34,762 bases of DNA from a virus: positions 1 to 34,762 of the IMG/VR virus record IMGVR_UViG_3300025120_007152; one strand, 5' to 3'. Of the stretch, positions 6,574 to 12,597 are shown piece after piece (positions within the stretch are counted from its first letter, which is position 1; each line of letters begins with the position of its first letter). The notes below the pieces were generated by a model. The model ran no database searches. It was given only the letters and a program-made list of their open reading frames with translations, and was not told the DNA's origin. A program made the position numbers and the translations under genes.

Positions 6574-6903
6574 TTAAATTGCTTCAAAGCCGCACATTGC
6601 AACTTTGTACTTGGTAGTTCCTACCAACATTTGGTCACCCATTGAAGTTGACCGTAGGCCCATTCCGCCTTCGTTTAGTGGGGCCATTACAGTAACAGCA
6701 TCGTTATAATCGCCATTTTCCATACCGTCTTCGAAAGTTTTTTCTTTACGGCTCCAACTACCCATTACATTGTTTGTCCAGCGGTATGCATATTCTAAAC
6801 ATTCATTTGTAGTACCGAACGCTGAGATTTCTTCTGGTACATCAACAAATGCTACTGTACGTGGTGTATCTTCGAACGCTGTATGGATTACTGCTACTTG
6901 CAT
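6574..6903 (-). CDS. Unknown protein, 109 residues, early gene
   Basis: It begins MQVAVIHTAFEDTPRTVAFV and appears soluble with a beta-rich start. A 'YAYRWTNNVMGSWSRK' patch and a glycine/methionine-rich segment near residues 76-92 stand out. An AAGGAG site precedes the ATG. Its own sigma70 promoter lies at 6929-6957, so early expression is likely. No family recognised. Confidence 0.68.
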   Translation of the reverse strand: MQVAVIHTAFEDTPRTVAFVDVPEEISAFGTTNECLEYAYRWTNNVMGSWSRKEKTFEDGMENGDYNDAVTVMAPLNEGGMGLRSTSMGDQMLVGTTKYKVAMCGFEAI

Positions 6904-6928
6904 CTTTATCTCCTTATTAACTACTTAC

Positions 6929-6957
6929 AGTATACGTTCAAGACGTCATACTGTCAA
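6929..6957 (-). promoter_or_regulatory. Sigma70-like promoter for 6574-6903
   Basis: TTGACA (6952-6957), 17-nt spacer, TATACT (6929-6934) on the minus strand. The spacer starts GTATGACGTCTTG, almost the same as that of the 7206-7234 promoter (GTATGACATCTTG). Confidence 0.8.
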
Positions 6958-6965
6958 CCTTTTTC

Positions 6966-7172
6966 TTATATTAAATCGAAAGCATATTCGCCCTGTATTG
7001 GTCCGTTAACTTCAACTTTAACATGATCTGCAACTACTTCATTAATTGCATCAATTACGTCACTAACTTCATCTTCTGTTACAGAAGCAAACAAGCATCC
7101 ACAAACAAAGTTTGGATCACTATTGGGAAGTTCTTCAGTAACTTTCTCAATCACAACACGTTCTAAACCCAT
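6966..7172 (-). CDS. Small unknown protein, 68 residues, early gene
   Basis: It begins MGLERVVIEKVTEELPNSDP. The ATG was chosen because GGAG lies 6 nt upstream; a TTG two codons earlier is too close. It is an acidic alpha/beta protein with 'FVCGCLFASV' and 'VSDVIDAINEVVADHVKVEV'. Two Cys in CGC might bind metal, but no family is recognised. Its leader and promoter share the 51-bp repeat with the 5759-6139 gene. Confidence 0.66.
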   Translation of the reverse strand: MGLERVVIEKVTEELPNSDPNFVCGCLFASVTEDEVSDVIDAINEVVADHVKVEVNGPIQGEYAFDLI

Positions 7173-7173
7173 T

Positions 7174-7224
7174 TTCAACTCCTTGTTTGTTTAACTTATA
7201 CATACACTATAACACCAAGATGTC
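7174..7224. repeat. 51-bp perfect direct repeat, copy 2 (promoter and leader)
   Basis: Identical to 6141-6191 over 51 bp. It covers most of the spacer, the -10 box, the leader and the ribosome binding site of the 6966-7172 gene. It points to recent duplication or strong gene conversion of a promoter cassette. Confidence 0.95.
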
Positions 7225-7234
7225 ATACTGTCAA
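7206..7234 (-). promoter_or_regulatory. Sigma70-like promoter for 6966-7172
   Basis: TTGACA (7229-7234), 17-nt spacer, TATAGT (7206-7211) on the minus strand. It follows the end of the 7231-7569 gene directly; the -35 box overlaps its stop region. Confidence 0.8.
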
Positions 7235-7569
7235 GTGTTTTTTGGAGGTTTTGTTGTGAAATCTAAATTAAAATCATCGCCCGCTATTAGATCATCTATA
7301 CTATATTCTACTGTATATGTTTTGCTGGTATCTATATTTTTAATATCTGCGAACAGTCTATCTAATGCTTCGTCTGTCCAATTACTACCAGTATCTACAT
7401 CAGTGTATATAACATTTTGAAACTTTTTCCATTCATAGTAGTTTTGGATATCAATTGGATCGCAAGGATCATATCCTTCGGCTACCATATCTTCTAATAG
7501 TGCAGTATCATGTAGTCCACTTTTACGTTTAGCTCGCTCTACATCAAAATTAAATATTTCTGCTGTCAT
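7231..7569 (-). CDS. Unknown acidic protein, 112 residues
   Basis: It begins MTAEIFNFDVERAKRKSGLH and is soluble and strongly acidic over its second half ('DEALDRLFADIKNIDTSK'). No domain recognised. The ATG overlaps the stop of the preceding gene, so both belong to the unit driven by promoter 7935-7963. Strongly acidic small early phage proteins are sometimes DNA mimics or inhibitors of host enzymes, but nothing here shows that specifically. Confidence 0.68.
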   Translation of the reverse strand: MTAEIFNFDVERAKRKSGLHDTALLEDMVAEGYDPCDPIDIQNYYEWKKFQNVIYTDVDTGSNWTDEALDRLFADIKNIDTSKTYTVEYSIDDLIAGDDFNLDFTTKPPKNT

Positions 7570-7859
7570 TAGTCACACTCCGGAAACTTTTTTCTTACCA
7601 GTTGATGAATTGGTTCAAAATGACCATTCATGTGTTCAGCTACATATAATTTGGGTTCTTGTGTTCCCCATTTAAATATAGCAGTTTTTGCCATATTAAA
7701 TATCTCTCGCTTGTTAGCATTTATTAGTGTATCAGCGGGGTTGTCATCATCTATTTCATCCAGATAACGCATTGCAAATGTTGCAATATCTTCTACACTT
7801 AATGGGACCTCTACTTTTGCCAAGATCTTTCTACCATCGCCAGTGTCTGTTGACCTCAT
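7569..7859 (-). CDS. Unknown protein, 96 residues, early gene
   Basis: It begins MRSTDTGDGRKILAKVEVPL and has a helical core ('VEDIATFAMRYLDEIDDDN', 'ANKREIFNMAKTAIFKWG'). It ends with a Cys near the terminus. An AAAGG site precedes the ATG, about 75 nt downstream of promoter 7935-7963. No family recognised. Confidence 0.66.
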   Translation of the reverse strand: MRSTDTGDGRKILAKVEVPLSVEDIATFAMRYLDEIDDDNPADTLINANKREIFNMAKTAIFKWGTQEPKLYVAEHMNGHFEPIHQLVRKKFPECD

Positions 7860-7920
7860 TGTTTTGCCTTTCTATTGCCTATGTTAGTATTCGATGTGCC
7901 ATGACATCTCTCCATTCATT

Positions 7921-7934
7921 CTTACTATAGTAAG
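7921..7934. promoter_or_regulatory. 14-bp perfect palindrome at the transcription start (operator candidate)
   Basis: CTTACTATAGTAAG is a perfect palindrome directly downstream of the -10 box of promoter 7935-7963 and covers the expected start site. Such a position suits a repressor operator; it could also be a short RNA stem at the 5' end. Confidence 0.45.
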
Positions 7935-7963
7935 AGTTTATGGCAAGATGACTCGATTGTCAA
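7935..7963 (-). promoter_or_regulatory. Sigma70-like promoter for the 7231-7859 genes
   Basis: TTGACA (7958-7963), 17-nt spacer containing CATCTTG, TAAACT (7935-7940) on the minus strand. It lies just after the terminator that ends the tail-protein transcript. Confidence 0.72.
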
Positions 7964-7974
7964 GCGAAAAAGAC

Positions 7975-7993
7975 AAAAAAGATTATCTTTCTT
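7975..7993 (-). terminator. Probable intrinsic terminator after the large tail protein
   Basis: On the minus strand AAGAAAGA pairs with TCTTTTTT around TAA, and more T-rich sequence follows. The stem is AT-rich with a tight loop. The position, directly after the 8007-10550 gene and before an early promoter, supports the call. Confidence 0.5.
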
Positions 7994-8003
7994 CTTGACA
8001 CAG

Positions 8004-8011
8004 TATTTATG
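8004..8011 (-). promoter_or_regulatory. Isolated CATAAATA late-promoter box
   Basis: The box CATAAATA overlaps the stop codon of the large structural gene and has no late gene directly after it. The terminator at 7975-7993 follows within 30 nt. It may be fortuitous, since it is formed by the stop codon TAA. Confidence 0.25.
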
Positions 8012-10550
8012 CTTCAATAAAGGTAATTGCCGCACTCCAAGTAACACTTTTACCTGCTGAGCCTTTAGCTCTTATACGGAATTGGTTTGCAATAACTTCT
8101 GCATTAACATTCCAACCAGTATATGCTACAGTCCAATTTGTAGCGTCCTGATCTGGACTTAAATTATTATTGGGGTATCCGCCACTGATAACATTATTTG
8201 CAGTATAAGTGTTAAGATCGTGTTCAACAGTATCGCCTGGATTATAACTTGCCATTGCGTCCCAAGTAGCTACACCCAAGTCTGCGGTGCCGCCTCTTTG
8301 ATAATCTAGTTTAATAGGAGTGCCAACTAAACTTAAATTACCAGCAACGTTAGTTACTAAACCTTCTACTTTAAATGCTTGTTTTTCACCTGTTGTTGCT
8401 ACACCCAATGCTCTTACTTCAAAGAACCTAGTTTTATTACTAGCTGGTTCTGGTGTAGTACCGTTAAATTGTAATACAGTTGCAGTACCATCTGTTGTAC
8501 TAAGAGGATCACTTGGTACTCCTCCCATATTTGATATATCTACAGTTGTTGCAGTATTTGTTATTGTTATAGTACCATCTGTACTTGTTATACTTTTAAA
8601 AGCAAAATTATCGCCTGTTCTAGCGTCGAACACTCCAGTACCAGTACCAACATTACTTGCTGTAATACTATCTGCAATAGTAATTTCGTTAGTTCCTTCT
8701 GTAACTGTTATACCTGTACTACCTATAACGGATCTAAAGTTTAGTTGTTGTCCACTTTGACCTGCAAATACATTACTACCGGATCCTAAATTTGCACCAC
8801 TTGCTCCAGCGGCACCATTGAGTAAATTTTTCCAAGTTCCTGTGTCGCCATAATATGCTTCAATTTGATCGGTATCCGAATTGTAACGCATTTCGCCGAC
8901 TTCTGTTTGAGGTCTTTGTGAAGTTGTACCAACTGGTATTTTAATTGCGGCTGTACCCGGTATCCTAGTATTTTCTTCTAATTCAATTTTAATGTCACCA
9001 CCAACGCCATCTGCATTAGTGACTTTAATTTGTCCAGAAGTTTGTTCAACTTTTCTTGCTCTACTTACTCCAGCATCTTTAACAATTAATCCACTTCCGG
9101 ATTCAAGATTAAGGTTATTTAAGAAATCAAATAGTGTACTGGTTGCTTGTTGATAATCTGCTAAAGTACCTGTATCGCTTAAACTTGGATCTCTCCTTGT
9201 GAATACAGTAAGTATATCAGTACGAATAACAATGTCGTTTATGTTTGTTGTTAGTGAATTTTGTGCCGCTTCACTGCTTACAAGAAAGAGTGTATTACTA
9301 CTGCCGTTAAAATTTTGTATAACTGTTGTACCACTAACCGAAGACCCAGCTCCACTAAAATTAGTTGTATCTGTTATAAAACCGCCTGCGTTGTGACCAG
9401 GACTATTAGGAATAGTAGGAGTTGATCCTTCACTAGCTTCAGTTTCACGTTGTTGAAAATTTTGTGTAAATCCAATTACATTTCCGCAGTAATCGTATAC
9501 AGGAGTTTGAGAATCTACATTGGGCTGTGGATCATCATTTCTTAATAATATATCTAATAATTCTTGGTCAAGTAATACGCTAAAGATATTAGGAAATTCT
9601 ATTGTTTCATCTCCAAATACTCTGTTATTGTTCGTATCATATTGGTGACCTGATTGCGGAGATGTAGTACTATGTCCTTTTGAATACTGTACTGGATATC
9701 CACCTAATCTATCATATAAACTTTTGAGTTGACTTACAAGCCTAGCATTACCAGCAATACCACCGCTACCACTATTATGTAGTACTCCAACTTCACTATT
9801 ACAATTAGCATCAGGTGTTGCAAATTGACTGCCACCTCTGGAGAAGCTACCGCCTATATCATTTTCAAAACTAATTAAATTACTAATAGTACTCTTAATA
9901 CTTTTAATATCGTTTTTAAATATATCTATCTCAGATGCAAGTAAATCACCACTTGTAATTCTACCTATGTTATCTGCAAGTCTACCAAGTATTCCGCCAT
10001 TGAATACATTAGTATTAAAACTGCCGTCTGCACTAATACATGCACACATATCATTAGTTGCAATAGAACCAATATCATCTGTAATTGCTTTACCAGCACC
10101 AAGGAAACTGCCCATAGCACGTTCCAACATGTTGGGAATAGCAATAGGATCAACTGGTGTTTTACAAAAGTTAATCATGTTTGCTACATTTTGTGCTTCA
10201 CCTAATACACCATTTAATCTACCAAGTACATTATCTAACTTGGTATGATCCATAAATGATTCTACCCCATCTTGTAATTCGTTTAGTGCATCTCTGAGAT
10301 CACCTTGTATGTTTGGTAGATTAAGTAATGCGGCAATATTAGTATGTAAACACAGTTGTACATTAGGTAACTTAACTCCGTTACCAGATAATAATCCACA
10401 TAATAATTCTCTAAGTGTAAAACTGTATTCAGCACTTACAACACCTCTAAAAGCATCTGTTCCTGATGCTTTTGTTCCACTTAGATGATGTCTAGTATCT
10501 AAATAATCATTGGCACTTTGTAAGCCAGCTTTAAAATCTTTAAAACTCAT
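8007..10550 (-). CDS. Large virion structural protein, tail-fibre or baseplate type
   Basis: The 847-residue protein has two parts. The first 360 or so residues, such as 'LRELLCGLLSGNGVKLPNVQ' and 'IPNMLERAMGSFLGAGKAI', resemble structural proteins I recall from T4-like cyanophages. The rest is Thr/Ser/Gly/Asn-rich, with beta-repeat character ('VGTGTGVFDARTG', 'TDGTITITNTATTVDIS') and a collar-like 'TQRPQTEVGEMRYNSDTDQI' segment often seen near fibre tips. It probably forms part of the baseplate or a fibre that contacts the host. Its ATG overlaps the PAAR gene end by 4 nt, so the two are coupled. The exact virion position is not known. Confidence 0.83.
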   Translation of the reverse strand: MSFKDFKAGLQSANDYLDTRHHLSGTKASGTDAFRGVVSAEYSFTLRELLCGLLSGNGVKLPNVQLCLHTNIAALLNLPNIQGDLRDALNELQDGVESFMDHTKLDNVLGRLNGVLGEAQNVANMINFCKTPVDPIAIPNMLERAMGSFLGAGKAITDDIGSIATNDMCACISADGSFNTNVFNGGILGRLADNIGRITSGDLLASEIDIFKNDIKSIKSTISNLISFENDIGGSFSRGGSQFATPDANCNSEVGVLHNSGSGGIAGNARLVSQLKSLYDRLGGYPVQYSKGHSTTSPQSGHQYDTNNNRVFGDETIEFPNIFSVLLDQELLDILLRNDDPQPNVDSQTPVYDYCGNVIGFTQNFQQRETEASEGSTPTIPNSPGHNAGGFITDTTNFSGAGSSVSGTTVIQNFNGSSNTLFLVSSEAAQNSLTTNINDIVIRTDILTVFTRRDPSLSDTGTLADYQQATSTLFDFLNNLNLESGSGLIVKDAGVSRARKVEQTSGQIKVTNADGVGGDIKIELEENTRIPGTAAIKIPVGTTSQRPQTEVGEMRYNSDTDQIEAYYGDTGTWKNLLNGAAGASGANLGSGSNVFAGQSGQQLNFRSVIGSTGITVTEGTNEITIADSITASNVGTGTGVFDARTGDNFAFKSITSTDGTITITNTATTVDISNMGGVPSDPLSTTDGTATVLQFNGTTPEPASNKTRFFEVRALGVATTGEKQAFKVEGLVTNVAGNLSLVGTPIKLDYQRGGTADLGVATWDAMASYNPGDTVEHDLNTYTANNVISGGYPNNNLSPDQDATNWTVAYTGWNVNAEVIANQFRIRAKGSAGKSVTWSAAITFIEA

Positions 10551-10852
10551 TGTACTGTTTGCCCCCCGCCTGCTCTGACATTTGGACTAGCACTACTAGC
10601 ATTTGGTCCACAATGTGGCGGTATAGGACATAAACTATCCGGACCAGCAGGATCTCCATTGAGTATAACTGGACGATTTTCAACTCTAACTTTACCAACA
10701 GTGTCGGTTGCTCGTAATGGGCCGCCGCCATGGGTGTTTGGATCAGCGTCTATACTGACCCATCTGTTGTTTGCTCTTACTGTATTTTGTTGGGCGACAG
10801 TTGTTGCACCGCAAATTCTACTATCACCTTGTCTATGAACATATCTTGCCAT
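10547..10852 (-). CDS. PAAR-like tail-tip protein
   Basis: The 101-residue Gly/Pro/Cys-rich protein resembles PAAR-repeat spike tips such as T4 gp5.4. It has 'RQGDSRICGATT' near the N-terminus, 'VENRPVILNGDPAGPDSLCP', 'PPHCGPNASSASPNV' and a glycine-rich end. PAAR proteins sharpen the central tail spike and often bind a metal through His and Cys. A perfect TATAAATA late promoter ends exactly 5 nt before the ATG. There is no Shine-Dalgarno site, so the message is predicted to be leaderless. The following structural gene overlaps its stop, so both are probably made late. Confidence 0.8.
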   Translation of the reverse strand: MARYVHRQGDSRICGATTVAQQNTVRANNRWVSIDADPNTHGGGPLRATDTVGKVRVENRPVILNGDPAGPDSLCPIPPHCGPNASSASPNVRAGGGQTVQ

Positions 10853-10857
10853 GCAAG

Positions 10858-10865
10858 TATTTATA
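10858..10865 (-). promoter_or_regulatory. Late promoter TATAAATA for the PAAR gene (leaderless geometry)
   Basis: The box matches the T4 late consensus exactly. The 5-nt gap CTTGC separates it from the ATG at 10852. In T4, the box spans about -13 to -6, which would put +1 on the A of the start codon. Confidence 0.75.
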
Positions 10866-11211
10866 AAAGTCCTGTGAGCTTTTCTGTATCTGACCTATCT
10901 GGCAGTGCAATACCAGTAGAACCTTTCATATACACATCACTAATGCCCTTAGATGGCTTATACATAGCAACGATTTGATCTTGACTAACTGTAACTGGGT
11001 CACTACTTTTTACATCCATACTCATTAGCCATGGAATAAGCATTGCTTGACCGTTTTGTGGGTTTAGTGTTAGTACTGTTGGTTTTATGATGTGTAAAAT
11101 TTTATCACCATATACTGAGTCAAAGTTGTCAAATCTTGCTACTACTTCCTCACCTGTACTTAATTTTATGCCTACAATATCATTCTTTTTATAACTGGAT
11201 GTCACCAACAT
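10861..11211 (-). CDS. Sm-like-fold protein of unknown role
   Basis: The 116-residue protein begins with a segment like an Sm1 motif: 'YKKNDIVGIKLSTGEEVVARFDNF'-type beta strands with Gly and acidic residues placed as in LSm/Hfq folds. A longer C-terminal half follows ('QAMLIPWLMSMDVK'). Related small genes occur in cyanophages near the tail and nrd genes, with no known function. It might bind RNA, but the second Sm motif is not clear. I chose the ATG at 11211 because TAGGAGAA lies 6-7 nt ahead. It overlaps the end of the glutaredoxin gene by 23 nt. Confidence 0.6.
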   Translation of the reverse strand: MLVTSSYKKNDIVGIKLSTGEEVVARFDNFDSVYGDKILHIIKPTVLTLNPQNGQAMLIPWLMSMDVKSSDPVTVSQDQIVAMYKPSKGISDVYMKGSTGIALPDRSDTEKLTGLL

Positions 11212-11461
11212 CAATTTCTCCTATGAGTTCTCTTACCATTTTTGGATCCATACGAACAAGTGCTTGCCCACCTCCTGCTACCAGTAGTTTTCCATTATTA
11301 TAAATTTGAGGCATAGTTCTATGCCCTTCACTTATCAAAAACTCTCTAGCTTCAAGATTGGTATCCACTCGTATTTCTTCGTATTCGAATCCGTTTGTTT
11401 CAAGGTATTGTTTAGCCATTGTGCAATAATGACACAATGGCTTACTATATACTGTAATCAC
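11189..11461 (-). CDS. grx: Glutaredoxin
   Basis: The 90-residue protein has the glutaredoxin fold: 'MITVYSKPLCHYCTMAKQYL' with a CHYC redox motif at residues 10-13, a 'TMPQIYNNGKLLVAGG' cis-Pro and GSH-binding loop, and a C-terminal helix. It should supply electrons to the phage ribonucleotide reductase, as T4 NrdC does. The start is GTG, overlapping the nrdB stop as GTGA. Gene order nrdA-nrdB-grx in one transcription unit supports the role. Full family length. Confidence 0.93.
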   Translation of the reverse strand: MITVYSKPLCHYCTMAKQYLETNGFEYEEIRVDTNLEAREFLISEGHRTMPQIYNNGKLLVAGGGQALVRMDPKMVRELIGEIDVGDIQL

Positions 11462-12585
11462 AATTTCATCCCTTGGAATGTGCTACCGTTAACATCTTGC
11501 TTAGTGCCGCCAATAACGTAACTACTAATCTCAGTTTCTTGTGGTGCTACTTGTACTTCTGCGCCTGCAATCCACTTTTGTGTCCAAGGTAAAGGATTAC
11601 TTACACCTTTGTATGGACTTTCAAGTCCAACTGCCGTCATACGTTTATTAGCAGTCCATTCAACATATTCACCCAATAGTTGTGCATTTAGTCCAATCAT
11701 TGATCCGTCCTTAAACAAATAGTCTGCCCAGGCTTTCTCTTGGTCCACTGCATCTACAAATAGTTGCACCATTTCGTCCCGAGTTTCTTCTTGGATACGA
11801 GCAAAGTCGGGATCATCTTTGGGCATCAGTTTTAGTAATGTTTGGGTACTACCCAAATGTACATTCTCATCTCTACAAATAAGTTTAATAATCTTAGCAT
11901 TGCCTTCCATCTTTTTAAGTTCAGCAAATGCCCAGCTACATGCAAATGATACATAAAAGCGAACACCTTCAAGAATGTTTACACTCATCATTGCTTTCCA
12001 AATTAGCTTTTTAAGATCGTACAGATCAACTTTAATTTTCTTACCGTTAACTGTATGTGTACCTTCACCTAGTAGGTTGTACCACATGCCCATTTCAATA
12101 AGATCATCATAGTGCTTGCTAATATCGCCTGCACAATCCATAATCTCACTAATATCCATCATACCATCAAAGATAATACTAGGATTTGAATACACATTAC
12201 GAATAATATGTGTGTAACTACGACTGTGAATAGTTTCGTTAAATGTCCATGTTGTTACCCAATTTTCAAGTTCGGGTAAACTTACCAGTGGATTGAAACT
12301 GTCTGCAGGAGCTCGACCTTGAACACTGTCCAATAAGATCTGGCGTTTTAAGTTACTTGTAAAAATATGTTGTTCGTGGTCTGTCAACTCTTTAAAGTCT
12401 TTTGCATCACGCAACACATCTACTTCTTCGGGTCTCCAAAAGAAACCCAACTGTTTGTCAGTTAGTTTGTCAAACTGACGATACTTCAAAGTATCATAGC
12501 GTTGAATATCAACGCCTCCGTTCGGATCTAGGAACATTAAACTTTCGAGGTGCTTGTTCCGTTGATTTGCATTTAATACACTCAT
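11458..12585 (-). CDS. nrdB: Ribonucleotide reductase class Ia, small subunit
   Basis: The 375-residue protein aligns along its length with E. coli NrdB (376). The di-iron ligands are all present (D86, E117, H120, E206, E240, H243), as is the radical tyrosine Y124. Key blocks are 'FFWRPEEVDVLRD', 'ETIHSRSYTHIIRN', 'LLGEGTHTVNGK' and 'CRDENVHLGSTQ'. The C-terminal tail that docks to NrdA is present. With NrdA it makes deoxyribonucleotides for phage DNA synthesis. It lies 12 nt after nrdA with an AGAGAAG site and overlaps glutaredoxin. All key residues are kept, so it is likely active. Confidence 0.97.
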   Translation of the reverse strand: MSVLNANQRNKHLESLMFLDPNGGVDIQRYDTLKYRQFDKLTDKQLGFFWRPEEVDVLRDAKDFKELTDHEQHIFTSNLKRQILLDSVQGRAPADSFNPLVSLPELENWVTTWTFNETIHSRSYTHIIRNVYSNPSIIFDGMMDISEIMDCAGDISKHYDDLIEMGMWYNLLGEGTHTVNGKKIKVDLYDLKKLIWKAMMSVNILEGVRFYVSFACSWAFAELKKMEGNAKIIKLICRDENVHLGSTQTLLKLMPKDDPDFARIQEETRDEMVQLFVDAVDQEKAWADYLFKDGSMIGLNAQLLGEYVEWTANKRMTAVGLESPYKGVSNPLPWTQKWIAGAEVQVAPQETEISSYVIGGTKQDVNGSTFQGMKL

Positions 12586-12597
12586 TGCTTCTCTTTC

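Noticed and set aside
8320-8760. 146-codon rightward ORF
   Set aside because: Antisense to the Thr/Val-rich part of the large structural gene; the Val/Leu/Pro-rich translation is typical of the opposite strand of such sequence.
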